64,000 nucleotides of DNA, from assembly GCF_004769665.1 (NCBI RefSeq), contig NZ_RQGG01000009.1, positions 62,001 to 126,000 of the forward strand. Direction: 5' to 3'. Shown in pieces: positions 32,289-41,658 of the stretch; position 1 is the stretch's first letter; each line of letters opens with the position of its first letter. The position numbers and the translations under genes are program-made. The notes under the pieces were generated by a model. It had not been told where the DNA came from, ran no database searches, and saw only the letters and a list, made by a program, of their open reading frames with translations. Source of the DNA: Leptospira kemamanensis. GTDB taxonomy: Bacteria > Spirochaetota > Leptospiria > Leptospirales > Leptospiraceae.

Positions 32289-34583
32289 ATGGGCAAAACT
32301 CGGTTTCACTTCTTAGCCTATTGTTTGTTTATCGGTCTTGTATTCCAATGCAAACCCGCAGAACTTTCCAATACATGCGATGCCAAAACCGATGCCTTTT
32401 TACTTGGATCGATCATACGTTTTGTGACCGGGGACCGGTCTCCTTCTTGCCTTCCCTCTTTTGATTTCCAAGACCTCTGGGGAGTCTTTCGTGGAACTTC
32501 TGGTTTTCAATCTGCCAACGCCATCACAAGTTACCATGACCAAATCATCATAGGAGGGAACTTCCAGTATATTGGACCTTCTACTGGCAATGTTGTTTAT
32601 TTAGAAACCACCAATGGAAATGTTCTACCGAATCGTTATTGTCCCTATCTAAAAGTTTCCGGTGCCACCTACACAGCAATTTCCGATGGAAGCGGCGGGT
32701 TTTACATAGGAGGTGCTTTTTATAACATCCAAGGGGTAGATACATCTAGTATTGCCCATATCTTACCTGGATGCCAATTAGATCGAAACTTTAACACTCC
32801 TTACGATGAAACAAGAGAAGTAAGAGCATTTCTCCTCAAAGGTGACTCACTTTATGTAGGAGGAAACTTTACAAATTGGGATGGGAATACAAATTTCACA
32901 CATCTTGTTCAATTGAATCGATACTCAGGAGCTCTGGAACCAAACTTCAATCTCCAAGTGGATAACTCTGTATTTGATTTGGATTTGGATTTGGATTCCG
33001 ATCTCGATGCCATGTACATCTGCGGAGATTTTGGTAACATTGGCGGAAATGCAATTCGAGATCTCGCCAAATATTCGTTTGCTTCTGGTTCAATCGTTAC
33101 CTCGTTTAACCCAGGTGTAGATGGAGGAACATGTGTTGACCTGCATTACGGAACCGATTCGGCTGGAAGTCCCAATCTCTATGCCGTAGGAGATATTTCG
33201 ATTTCTCCCCGAGTGTATGCCATCTCCGTGTATCCTGATGGCACTCCTACAACTTGGGTACCCAATATAGATGGCTTTGTCAATTCTGTCCAACAATATA
33301 GAAACAGTATTTATTTAGGTGGGCAGTTTACATCAGTGAATGGATCAGCCATCTCTAATTTTGTTTCCGTTAATAATAGCAATGGAGGATCTGTTAATAC
33401 TAATTTTGCGGTAAACAATGTTGTGGCTTCTGTCCAAGTAGTCGAAAATACATTGTACTTAAGTGGAAGTTTTACATCTGTGAAATCGATTCCCAGAAAT
33501 TATATGGCGGCACTGGACCTACCAAGTGAAACCGTCAATGCATTTGATCCCAATTATGATAACACAATCAGTAATCCCGGCTCTCGTTTTGTACCCGCAG
33601 GCAATGGTGTGGTCCTTGTTACCTCTGACCGTTCCACTGTCAATGTGACAGCTCGAAATCATTTTGCAGTGATCGATGAATATACGGGCAAACCCATTGA
33701 AGGCACACCTTACTTTGATTTGCCGATCAAATCCCTCCTTCGCATCGACAATCGGTTATTTGTGGGTGGAGGATTTACGAGTGTGCAAGGCCAAACAAAA
33801 AATGCATTTGTGATTTTAGATTTACCGCATTACACAGTCAATTCGAGTAGCCCCACAGTGGTTGGGGGAACCATGGAGGTTCGGTCAATCACAAGTGATG
33901 AAACTCAAATCTATGCCGTTGGCAATGGAATCACAACTGTAAATGGAGCCACAAGGAACAATGCCTTTGCGTTGAACCTGGGAGAACTTTCTGTCACCAA
34001 TTGGAATCCAAATTTAAATGGGGAAGGTAACTCTGTATTAGCAGTCAATGATTTGGTTTTTATTGGTGGCGGTTATGTTGGGATCAATGGAGATAATACA
34101 ACATTCCGTTACCACGCAGTGGATAAAACCAATGGAACCAAACGACTCATTCCGTCTTCCTCTATTTTTCCCAATGCGGCAGTCAACTCACAGACATTAG
34201 TTGGCGATCGCATCTTTTTAGGAGGAGATTTTATTTCGATTGGCACAGGTTATAGTTATATGGCAATCTACAACCTCACAACCCAGTCATATGAATCCCC
34301 AGACCAAGTATTTGCGAATAATTCTGTCAATTATCTTGCTTCTTACCCTGATGGGAATGTGTTCATTGGAGGAGCATTTAATAATTTGAATGGGACAAAC
34401 GAAAGGTATTCCATTGGAATTTACAATGCCAATTCGAATTTACTCTCTCCTTGGAATCCAGGGATGAATGATGCTTTGCTTTCTTCTCATTTTAAAAATG
34501 GAAAATACTATCTGGGAGGATTGTTTGGCTCTTTTTCCAACCGAACCTTTGGTGGGCTTGTGCGTTCCAGTTTGAATGAGTAA
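32289..34583 (+). CDS. Beta-propeller lipoprotein with delta-60-like repeats (copy 1)
   Basis: About 764 aa from ATG 32289 (an in-frame TTG at 32274 is weaker). A lipoprotein signal ends at FQC, followed by a conserved Cys-containing block (TCDAKTDAFLLGS and FVTGDRSPSCLP). The rest has about a dozen repeats of the form aromatic-aliphatic-G-G-x-F-x-x-V-x-G, for example YLGGQFTSVNG, FVGGGFTSVQG and FIGGAFNNLNG, typical of delta-60/DUF5122 propellers. Probably a surface or periplasmic binding protein. It carries a short in-frame hexanucleotide repeat. The next gene is a full-length paralogue. Confidence 0.83.
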   Translation: MGKTRFHFLAYCLFIGLVFQCKPAELSNTCDAKTDAFLLGSIIRFVTGDRSPSCLPSFDFQDLWGVFRGTSGFQSANAITSYHDQIIIGGNFQYIGPSTGNVVYLETTNGNVLPNRYCPYLKVSGATYTAISDGSGGFYIGGAFYNIQGVDTSSIAHILPGCQLDRNFNTPYDETREVRAFLLKGDSLYVGGNFTNWDGNTNFTHLVQLNRYSGALEPNFNLQVDNSVFDLDLDLDSDLDAMYICGDFGNIGGNAIRDLAKYSFASGSIVTSFNPGVDGGTCVDLHYGTDSAGSPNLYAVGDISISPRVYAISVYPDGTPTTWVPNIDGFVNSVQQYRNSIYLGGQFTSVNGSAISNFVSVNNSNGGSVNTNFAVNNVVASVQVVENTLYLSGSFTSVKSIPRNYMAALDLPSETVNAFDPNYDNTISNPGSRFVPAGNGVVLVTSDRSTVNVTARNHFAVIDEYTGKPIEGTPYFDLPIKSLLRIDNRLFVGGGFTSVQGQTKNAFVILDLPHYTVNSSSPTVVGGTMEVRSITSDETQIYAVGNGITTVNGATRNNAFALNLGELSVTNWNPNLNGEGNSVLAVNDLVFIGGGYVGINGDNTTFRYHAVDKTNGTKRLIPSSSIFPNAAVNSQTLVGDRIFLGGDFISIGTGYSYMAIYNLTTQSYESPDQVFANNSVNYLASYPDGNVFIGGAFNNLNGTNERYSIGIYNANSNLLSPWNPGMNDALLSSHFKNGKYYLGGLFGSFSNRTFGGLVRSSLNE
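32976..32999 (+). repeat. Hexanucleotide tandem repeat inside beta-propeller gene
   Basis: GATTTG occurs three times in tandem from 32976 and is followed by two degenerate copies (GATTCC, GATCTC). In frame this encodes alternating Asp-Leu (DLDLDLDSDLD). The neighbouring paralogue lacks the insertion at the matching position. Confidence 0.7.
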
Positions 34584-34695
34584 AATCGAAACCGGTTTGA
34601 GAAGAAAAGAATTCAAATTTGTCCTTATTCCTATGACAAGAAATTGACTTCCAAATCCCTTTGACATCTTAGGTTGTCATTTCTTCCATGGATGT

Positions 34696-37002
34696 ATGAA
34701 ACGGATTTTACGTTGTTTCTTTGCCACCACCTTACTTATTTTTCTATCTATCGCTTTCACACAATGCAAACCTGCAGACTTAGAAAATTCTTGTGATGTA
34801 AAATCTGATTCCTTTTTACTCGCATCCGTTGTGCGATTCGTGACTGGGGACAAATCTCCTTCCTGTTTGCCTGCTTTTCCTATTTTTGAGGACTATGGGG
34901 TTTACGGAGGGGCATCCACCACACAAGTGCGTTCCATTTTAGCGTATCGGAATCACCTTTTGATTGGCGGTGATTTTACGAAAGTTGGTCTTGCGACAGG
35001 GAGTGTGGCCATCCTCGATAAACAAACGGGAAAAGCTGTTCCCAACCGCTTTTGTCCCTTTCTCAAAGTCAATGGAGAAACTTATTCGGCAGTCTCCGAT
35101 GGTGCTGGAGGGTTTTATATTGGTGGAATTTTCACTCATGTACAAGGGTTTAAAAGGAGCCAAGTTGCTCATATTTTGCCAGGTTGCCAATTAGATCCAA
35201 ATTTTAATGTTACGGAAGACTCAACTAGAACCGTTTACACATTGCATCTATTAGGTGACAATTTATATATTGGTGGAAATTTTGCAAGTTGGGGATCAAA
35301 TCCACAATCAAATATCGCATCAGTCAATCGTTATACGGGAGAATTAAATACGGGATTTTACCCTGGCGCAATGAACAATTATGTTTATTCCATCGTGTCC
35401 TTTGGTAATTCTCTTTTTATCGGTGGCTCTTTCGATACCATTGGAGCCTTAAGGATTGGAATCGCAAAACTTAATGCGACAACTGGAGTTGTGGATACAA
35501 GTTTTACTGCCCAATTAAATCCAGGTGGGGTAGCAATCGATTTGAATATAGGTTCAGACCCCCAAGGTAGCCCCGTAGTATATGTCGTTGGTTCCTTTTC
35601 TACTCCTAGGAACAACGCTGCAGCCTTTTATCCAGACGGAACCCTTACACCATGGAATCCAAACCCGTCGGATCCGGTACAAGCCGTCCAACAATACGAA
35701 AATACAGTTTATTTAGGTGGCAGTTTCACAAATGTATCAGGCGCACCGATTGCAAATCACTTAGTTGGAGTTGACAATGACACTGGAAGTGCAGTTAAAA
35801 ATGATTTCGATATCGACCAACCTGTCACGACTCTGCAACTCATCGGAAACCAATTGTATGCCTTAGGCCTATTTACAACAGCAAAAGGATTTTCTAGAAA
35901 TTTTGCCGCCTCCTTTGACTTGCCAAGTGGGAACCTCACCGATTGGAATCCATCCTTATTAGAAACAGTGAGTAATCCAGGGGGAGCTGTGATTGCGTAT
36001 GGGAACGATGTTGCCTTGGCTTTCAATAAGTACGGTGTTAATTTACAACCCAAAAAGAATTTTTTGGTCCTAGATGAAGCTTCCGGTGCTCCCATTGATG
36101 GGACTCCTGAATTTGATTATGGTATCCAAGCGATGCACCTTAAAGGGGACAAATTGATTGTGGGGGGAAGTTTTGAGAACGTGAATGGGAATCCAAGACG
36201 AAGCCTTGCTCTACTCGATTTACCGCATTACCAATTGAATGCGACCAATTTCGGAATCGTTGGCCTTTCGGCAGAAGTGAGAACCATCACCAGTGGGAAT
36301 GGTCAAATTTTCTTTGGTGGTGCAGGACTTGATTCGATACAAAGCCAAACCCGAAATGGTGTTGCCTCTGTAACAGATGATAATTTTACCATTACGAATT
36401 GGTATCCCAACTTAGATACAGGTGGTGCCACTTCCTTACTTTTCCTAGACAATGCAGTTTACATTGCAGGAATATACAGTACTCTAAACAGTGATAATAC
36501 CGTTCTCAATTATCGTGCCGTTGATTCGATTGCAGGCACAGCCATTTCACTCCCCTCGATCTCTAATTACCCAAATTTTGAAGTGAAAACGCAAACCCTC
36601 TATGAAGGTAAAATCTATTTAGGAGGGATTTTCACTTCGATCTCAGGGATTGGGACCTTTAATCATATTGCAATTTATGATTTAGCAACAAAATCGTATA
36701 TCAATCCAAATCCCGTATATGCCAATGGATTTGTCCAAGCCTTCACTCCTTCACCAGATGGAAGGATTCTCGTTGCTGGTTCGTTTACTGGCCTTAACGG
36801 ATCCACAAACAGCTCAAACCTTGCTGCTTTCCAAGCAAATACCTATGAAGTACTCAATTGGGCACCCAATCCCGATAATAGCGCTTACACAAGCCTGTAT
36901 CATAATGGTAGGTGGTATGTAGGGGGAGAATTCATCCATGCGTTCAACAAACCAAATGGTGGTATCTTTAGTACAGATCTTTCGGAACCACCAAATCGTT
37001 GA
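34696..37002 (+). CDS. Beta-propeller lipoprotein with delta-60-like repeats (copy 2)
   Basis: 768 aa, the tandem paralogue of the preceding gene. It has the same layout: lipoprotein signal ending FTQC, the block SCDVKSDSFLLAS and FVTGDKSPSCLP, then repeats such as LLIGGDFTKVG, YIGGNFASWGS, YLGGSFTNVSG, VGGSFENVNG and YLGGIFTSISG. The two proteins align along their full length with moderate divergence, so the duplication is not recent. The gene has its own 112-bp upstream gap. The ligand is unknown; exposure at the cell surface is plausible for a spirochaete lipoprotein. Confidence 0.83.
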   Translation: MKRILRCFFATTLLIFLSIAFTQCKPADLENSCDVKSDSFLLASVVRFVTGDKSPSCLPAFPIFEDYGVYGGASTTQVRSILAYRNHLLIGGDFTKVGLATGSVAILDKQTGKAVPNRFCPFLKVNGETYSAVSDGAGGFYIGGIFTHVQGFKRSQVAHILPGCQLDPNFNVTEDSTRTVYTLHLLGDNLYIGGNFASWGSNPQSNIASVNRYTGELNTGFYPGAMNNYVYSIVSFGNSLFIGGSFDTIGALRIGIAKLNATTGVVDTSFTAQLNPGGVAIDLNIGSDPQGSPVVYVVGSFSTPRNNAAAFYPDGTLTPWNPNPSDPVQAVQQYENTVYLGGSFTNVSGAPIANHLVGVDNDTGSAVKNDFDIDQPVTTLQLIGNQLYALGLFTTAKGFSRNFAASFDLPSGNLTDWNPSLLETVSNPGGAVIAYGNDVALAFNKYGVNLQPKKNFLVLDEASGAPIDGTPEFDYGIQAMHLKGDKLIVGGSFENVNGNPRRSLALLDLPHYQLNATNFGIVGLSAEVRTITSGNGQIFFGGAGLDSIQSQTRNGVASVTDDNFTITNWYPNLDTGGATSLLFLDNAVYIAGIYSTLNSDNTVLNYRAVDSIAGTAISLPSISNYPNFEVKTQTLYEGKIYLGGIFTSISGIGTFNHIAIYDLATKSYINPNPVYANGFVQAFTPSPDGRILVAGSFTGLNGSTNSSNLAAFQANTYEVLNWAPNPDNSAYTSLYHNGRWYVGGEFIHAFNKPNGGIFSTDLSEPPNR

Positions 37003-37026
37003 TAGCCGACAAGGACTGGTAACCTA

Positions 37027-37971
37027 TTAAGATTTAACCTTTCCTTTTGGTTTCCGTTTCAATATAAACTGAATTGCTTCCTCTCCTTTTTTTGCGCCGA
37101 GTAAAGCAGTTTGGTACAATTTGGTTCGGATCGTGGTCGTGAGTTTTACCGGGAGTGGATGATCAGGAGCCACGGTGATGATTTTCACACCCTTTGGTGG
37201 TTTCACAACAATCTCACGGGCTAAATTGAAATGGAAGTGGTGGAACTTTCGCATCATCCTTCGGATGGTTCTGTGTTTTGGAAACGCGAGTAAACTGGTA
37301 AACCTTGTGAGTGGTCCGGAGATATGTCGGATTGGTGAATTCATGACCACTACAATTTCTTTATAACCTGCTTCGATGATATCTTGGATCGGCAATGGGT
37401 TGAGAATCGCAGCATCCGAATACAATTTTCCATCTAACTTATGTTTACCGCGAGTGGCGATGGGAAGAGAGGTTGCGGCTTTTAATAAATCAAAAATATT
37501 ACTCGATGTGGCCTTGATGTACTCCACAGAATGAGTATGTAAATTGCTAACGGCGATGACAAAATGAGGGAGTTTTTTAGAATCTAAAGATTCGGATTCC
37601 AATCGGACTTTTTTACGAAAGATAAAATCGATGAGGTATTCTTGGTTGAGTAACGTTTTCCCTTGGAAGGGATGGAAAAAAGAAATGAGTTTTCTGCCCG
37701 ACAAATCCCTGTACCAAACAGCCAAAGCTTTTTCACTTTTGATGGGTTCTGGTTTTGGCATGGATACATAATAAGCGGCCGCACAGGCACCAGATGACAC
37801 ACCTACCACCAAATCAAAGTAATTTGGCCGAAGGAACCGATTCCAAGCATACAAAACACCACCCGAAAAAGCACCTTTCATCCCCCCACCTTCCACAAGT
37901 AAGGCTCTTTTTGTGCCTTTCGCTTTTGGAATTTCATGAGTTCCTGTTGGTTCTATCGGTTTTTTAGCCAT
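37027..37971 (-). CDS. Patatin-like phospholipase
   Basis: 314 aa. The oxyanion loop is EGGGMKGAFSGGV near residue 28, the nucleophile elbow is GVSSGACAA (Ser in G-x-S-x-G), and the catalytic Asp lies in KLYSDAAILNPLP, where the more common DGG is DAA. Residues after position 250 are basic, ending in KRKPKGKVKS. No signal peptide, so the enzyme probably acts from the cytoplasm on membrane lipids. It converges with the second propeller gene after a 24-bp gap. Confidence 0.88.
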   Translation of the reverse strand: MAKKPIEPTGTHEIPKAKGTKRALLVEGGGMKGAFSGGVLYAWNRFLRPNYFDLVVGVSSGACAAAYYVSMPKPEPIKSEKALAVWYRDLSGRKLISFFHPFQGKTLLNQEYLIDFIFRKKVRLESESLDSKKLPHFVIAVSNLHTHSVEYIKATSSNIFDLLKAATSLPIATRGKHKLDGKLYSDAAILNPLPIQDIIEAGYKEIVVVMNSPIRHISGPLTRFTSLLAFPKHRTIRRMMRKFHHFHFNLAREIVVKPPKGVKIITVAPDHPLPVKLTTTIRTKLYQTALLGAKKGEEAIQFILKRKPKGKVKS

Positions 37972-38046
37972 CTCCCTGTCAGAGTTGTCTCCCCCAGATT
38001 TCGTTGCAAAAAAGATTCAAAAAAAAAGGAAGTGGGACAATAAAAT

Positions 38047-38631
38047 TTGCTACGAATGCAATTGATTTGTATGCTCGGGATTCGGACAATTGAAGTCACA
38101 GTAGAAGGAATTTTGGTCAAAGGAACCTTACAATGGTCGAGTAAGTCCTTTTACCAATTGGAACTCTTCGAACCTTACCTTGGCCCAATCTTTTCGTTTT
38201 CGTTTCCAAAACTCTTTCCACCCTTCCAAGAAGAAAACCTGGCAGAAATCGAACAAAATGCAAAAAGCCACCTCCGTACTTTGTTTTTTAAATGTGAGAG
38301 CTTAAAAAAGGAAATCCCTAAGTTTGAAACAGCGATCAAAGAGTTTTGGTTGGAACTCCAATCGATCCCCGTACTTTCCCCAAGTGAATGGAAAGAAAAA
38401 AATGAATTTTTAAAACAGGCCCTACGAGACGGTTACATGGACCACGACATATACGAAAAAACAATTTTTGATCTAACAACTGTCATGGAAAAAAAACAAA
38501 ATGAACGTGAGAAACGTTGTGAATTGTTTTTATCTCAGTACCTTCCCGAGTTTTCTCACTTACAAAATCATTTTTCATGGATTCGTTTTTGTTATGAATT
38601 CACGGAAAAAAAACACTTACTGCTTCTTTAA
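38047..38631 (+). CDS. Unknown protein
   Basis: Up to 194 aa. Possible starts are TTG 38047, ATG 38056 and ATG 38071; none has a well-spaced ribosome site. The first 60 residues look beta-rich (RTIEVTVEGILVKGTLQW), the remainder helical with many Lys/Glu (NAKSHLRTLFFKCESLKKEI). No motif recognised. It lies between the patatin gene (divergent) and the PilZ-like gene on the same strand. Confidence 0.55.
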   Translation: MLRMQLICMLGIRTIEVTVEGILVKGTLQWSSKSFYQLELFEPYLGPIFSFSFPKLFPPFQEENLAEIEQNAKSHLRTLFFKCESLKKEIPKFETAIKEFWLELQSIPVLSPSEWKEKNEFLKQALRDGYMDHDIYEKTIFDLTTVMEKKQNEREKRCELFLSQYLPEFSHLQNHFSWIRFCYEFTEKKHLLLL

Positions 38632-38731
38632 AAATTCCTTTTTCTTGCCAAAGAGATACGCATGAACTTTACTTTCCAATAGATGGGAAATTTATTTCTC
38701 ATCGAAATAGAATCGAACTTGGAAATTAGCT

Positions 38732-39865
38732 ATGCGACCAATGGACCAAATCACAGGGAAAGAACAGAAAAACCATGTGATCTTACACTATCTTATGAAT
38801 CAGGAAATGAAGGCCAATTGGAATGGCCAGGTGCAAACCATGACAGTTTTGCAAGAAGTACCTGGTGGAGAAGAGATCATCGTACAATGGGCAGAGGTTT
38901 GGGTACTCGGTGAAGGTTCCACCATTGTTCTTTCCAAATTACTTGCTAGATACCTAGAACTCCATTGCACCTTTGTCAAACAACTAGCACCTCATAAAAT
39001 TCAACTTCGTGTTGAAAAAGTTCTCATCGCTAAAAAAGAAAGGCTCAATCCACGTTTTACCATCACGGAAGAAGGAATGGTGAATGTCACAAACATCGTC
39101 AGTTCCAAAACCATTATCGAAGCCAATATGTTCAACATTCCCACTCTGGTTCGTGTTAACTTTGAAGACTATCGCAAACGTATGATGGTTCGTTCTGGGG
39201 AAGCAGGAACGATGGATATTTTTAAATCAGGATTGGAACGTAAGTTTGATGTTGTGAAATCCACACAAAAAATCTTATTTATCAAAGATGCAACGAATCC
39301 TGAAAGTTACCGAATGGACGACGAAGGTTTTATCAACTACGAAGATGAAATTGATGATCATGTCGACAAACTCGCGTTTGCTGCTCGTGACAAAAAAATA
39401 AAATCGGAACTCATTTTACCCATTTTATACAAAAACGAATTAGAAGAAATCATACCCATTGGATATTACTTTTTACAAACAAAAGATAAATCCATCACCG
39501 AGGATGATATTAAGTTTTACCAAACACAAATTGCAGAAATGATCGAACGCATCAAAGATGCAAACCTCATGACTACGGTAGAAAAATTCCCTGTATTAGA
39601 TCTCTCTGCCACTGGTCTCAGATTACGTGTCTCAAATAGCAGTTTAATCGAAACACTTCCCAAACAAAAAGGGATTTTATTAGAACTTGTTTTTAAACTC
39701 CAAACACCATTTCGATTTTTTGGAAAAATTGCATGGGCTCACAAAGAAGAGTCCGGTGATTTGCTCGTGGGAATCGAATTTTCTGGCAAACGAACCTATG
39801 CCGAAAAAGTTCGTTTTGAAGAAAACATCGAAATCATCAAAAACAACGGAAGAACTGCCGCGTAA
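38732..39865 (+). CDS. DUF1577-like protein with PilZ-type C-terminal domain
   Basis: 377 aa from ATG 38732. The size and segments such as MRPMDQITGKEQKNHVI fit a Leptospira-restricted family I know as DUF1577. The last 100 residues (FPVLDLSATGLRLRVSN, then FRFFGKIAWAHKEESGDLLVGIEFSG) have the D-x-S-x-x-G-x-R/x pattern of PilZ domains, which bind cyclic di-GMP; the preceding RxxxR motif is not evident. A signalling effector role is plausible, but ligand binding is uncertain. The central region is unlike any domain I can name. Confidence 0.72.
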   Translation: MRPMDQITGKEQKNHVILHYLMNQEMKANWNGQVQTMTVLQEVPGGEEIIVQWAEVWVLGEGSTIVLSKLLARYLELHCTFVKQLAPHKIQLRVEKVLIAKKERLNPRFTITEEGMVNVTNIVSSKTIIEANMFNIPTLVRVNFEDYRKRMMVRSGEAGTMDIFKSGLERKFDVVKSTQKILFIKDATNPESYRMDDEGFINYEDEIDDHVDKLAFAARDKKIKSELILPILYKNELEEIIPIGYYFLQTKDKSITEDDIKFYQTQIAEMIERIKDANLMTTVEKFPVLDLSATGLRLRVSNSSLIETLPKQKGILLELVFKLQTPFRFFGKIAWAHKEESGDLLVGIEFSGKRTYAEKVRFEENIEIIKNNGRTAA

Positions 39866-39869
39866 ACTT

Positions 39870-40229
39870 CTAACGAATTTCTAATTTGATTGTTTTTGTG
39901 AATTTGGGAATTTCATATACACAAATATAGTATAACATCTTTAAGTCGATGTAATCATAAGCGCGAGCCAAATCCTTTTGCCACATTGTATCCATTTTTT
40001 CCCAAGGAAGGTTTGGATACTTTTGTTTTTCCGAATTGGGAATTTTGAGAGATTCGGTTTGGATGGTTTTTAACATTTCTTCTGCAAAAAAACTATCGTG
40101 TTCCCCTTCCACAAATTCTTGGATTTGATTTCTGAGCAGGAAAGACTCCAATTCCTTACAGTAAAAGATAAGTTCGTGAAACATGAGTTCAGGATAAATT
40201 TCACGGGCCAATCGGCTAGTTTTTTTCAT
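39870..40229 (-). CDS. HepT/DUF86-like helical protein with degenerate active-site motif
   Basis: About 119 aa from ATG 40229; a GTG at 40244 would add five residues. The C-terminal half follows the HepT pattern closely: KQKYPNLPWEKM, then AYDYIDLKMLYYI, then EIPKFTKTIK, comparable with the HPxIPWxxIxGMRN, HxYxxVDxxIVW and DLPxLxxxI segments of HepT. The R-x4-H-x-Y RNase motif is degenerate: WQKDLARAY replaces Arg and His, though Tyr is kept. No MntA-type nucleotidyltransferase is adjacent. It may be an inactive relic or a repurposed helical protein; the assignment is by eye. Confidence 0.5.
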   Translation of the reverse strand: MKKTSRLAREIYPELMFHELIFYCKELESFLLRNQIQEFVEGEHDSFFAEEMLKTIQTESLKIPNSEKQKYPNLPWEKMDTMWQKDLARAYDYIDLKMLYYICVYEIPKFTKTIKLEIR

Positions 40230-40267
40230 TGGCAAACGGATCACTCTTCCTTATGCTTTCGAATAGT

Positions 40268-40657
40268 ATGAAGGCTAACCTCTCCCGTATTCTTTTTGTT
40301 TTCTGTTTGATTTCGTTTCCGCTTGTTTCCGCTGAAAAAGATTTCCAAATCATTGACCTTGTCGTCGGCAAAGGAGACGAAGCGTTTTCTGGATCGTACG
40401 TCACCGTTCACTACGTGGGAAAACTCAAAAACGGGACCAAATTTGATAGTTCCCGCGATCGTAACCGTCCCTTCGAATTCAATTTGGGTGCTGGCGAAGT
40501 CGTAAAAGGTTGGGACAAAGGAGTCAAAGGCATGCGTGTGGGTGGCAAACGAAAACTCATCATCCCACCTGAACTTGGGTATGGTAGTAAACAAGTGGGG
40601 AATATCCCTCCCAATTCCACCCTCATCTTTGAAGTAGAGTTATTAAAAATTTATTAA
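40268..40657 (+). CDS. Secreted FKBP-type peptidyl-prolyl isomerase
   Basis: About 129 aa from ATG 40268, giving the signal peptide MKANLSRILFVFCLISFPLVSA; ATG 40253 is an alternative. The mature part is a single FKBP domain with VTVHYVGKLKNGTKFDSS, GEVVKGWDKGVKGM and IIPPELGYG, which hold the aromatic active-site residues. It should assist protein folding in the periplasm. The gene is divergent from, and nearly touches, the HepT-like gene. Confidence 0.92.
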   Translation: MKANLSRILFVFCLISFPLVSAEKDFQIIDLVVGKGDEAFSGSYVTVHYVGKLKNGTKFDSSRDRNRPFEFNLGAGEVVKGWDKGVKGMRVGGKRKLIIPPELGYGSKQVGNIPPNSTLIFEVELLKIY

Positions 40658-40683
40658 CGAACAGTTTGCACGATCTTGCATAT

Positions 40684-40711
40684 AAGGAATTTCACATGGG
40701 GGAAATTCCTT
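40684..40711. other. Perfect hairpin between FKBP and YHYH genes
   Basis: AAGGAATTTC (40684-40693) and GAAATTCCTT (40702-40711) form a 10-bp perfect stem with an 8-nt loop. No T-run follows on the plus strand. A TTGACA hexamer (40710-40715) begins at its 3' edge and could be the -35 box for the next gene, so the hairpin may act as terminator, operator or both. Confidence 0.45.
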
Positions 40712-40746
40712 GACAATTTCTAGAATCATTCAATCCTGAATCCCTT

Positions 40747-41658
40747 ATGGAAAGGAAACAAATTCTAGCGACCACATCACTTCTCGTACTCTTCGTACTA
40801 TCACTAACCAATTGTAAAACCAAATCCGATAATGACGAAGAAACCTTACTCTTGTTAGCGGCTGCTAGTCTTCGCACCTGCGCTAATTCCGCATTTACAG
40901 GTACAACCGTTGTGAACTCCACAGCTACTTTGGATACCAATACAGACTGTATCACAGGGATGACATCCTCCATGTCTTCTGACCTCCCAGCTTGGATCCG
41001 CAATAATTTTAAATGTTCCGTTGGTAGTGTTTCCGGAAGTAATTATGTGTTCCGAGCCCAAAATATACCGAATAACAAAAGTTATTATTTTGGGTCATCG
41101 TCCCCTATGTATGAATCCTTAGCCGCAGGACAAAAATCTGCAGGGAATAACCAAATCCAATCCCAGTGTTTGGTGTATACCATCCCAAGCAGCCCAGCAG
41201 CTAAGTCTGGAACAAAGGTGGGAACCCAAAGTGGCTATGTTTCTGTAGGAATCACTGTCAACGGTCTTGCGATCTTTAATAATGCTGCTGCAGCTCCAGA
41301 TACTCTTGCTGCAGAACAACAGACATTTGATAAATACAACGGCCACCCTCAATCTTCAGGAGTGTATCATCATCATGCAAGACCATTGAATGTCGATGCT
41401 TCAAATGCATCTGCCTTATTAGGTATGTTAATTGATGGTTTTGCTGTCTATGGAAGTGATTGTAAAGATGCATCTAACAATACAACAACTCCTACAATAG
41501 CTAATGGTGACCTCGACGCCAATCATGGTCATACGACAACTACTCAACATTTTGCAACACTAACCTACCATTACCATTATTCGCAAGACCCAACTGCCAC
41601 CATACCAACCTTAATTGGCTCTTTTTTCCATGGCACACCAGGAACGGTTTCCAACTAA
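40747..41658 (+). CDS. YHYH-domain lipoprotein
   Basis: 303 aa. The signal peptide ends at a LSLTNC lipobox. The body contains the features of the YHYH family: GVYHHHARPL, MLIDGFAVYGSDC and TYHYHYSQDPT near the C-terminus. The first 140 mature residues are Ser/Thr/Asn-rich, as expected for an exported protein. His clusters suggest metal binding, but the biochemical role of the family is unknown. The start of the MORN-like lipoprotein gene overlaps its 3' end. Confidence 0.85.
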   Translation: MERKQILATTSLLVLFVLSLTNCKTKSDNDEETLLLLAAASLRTCANSAFTGTTVVNSTATLDTNTDCITGMTSSMSSDLPAWIRNNFKCSVGSVSGSNYVFRAQNIPNNKSYYFGSSSPMYESLAAGQKSAGNNQIQSQCLVYTIPSSPAAKSGTKVGTQSGYVSVGITVNGLAIFNNAAAAPDTLAAEQQTFDKYNGHPQSSGVYHHHARPLNVDASNASALLGMLIDGFAVYGSDCKDASNNTTTPTIANGDLDANHGHTTTTQHFATLTYHYHYSQDPTATIPTLIGSFFHGTPGTVSN

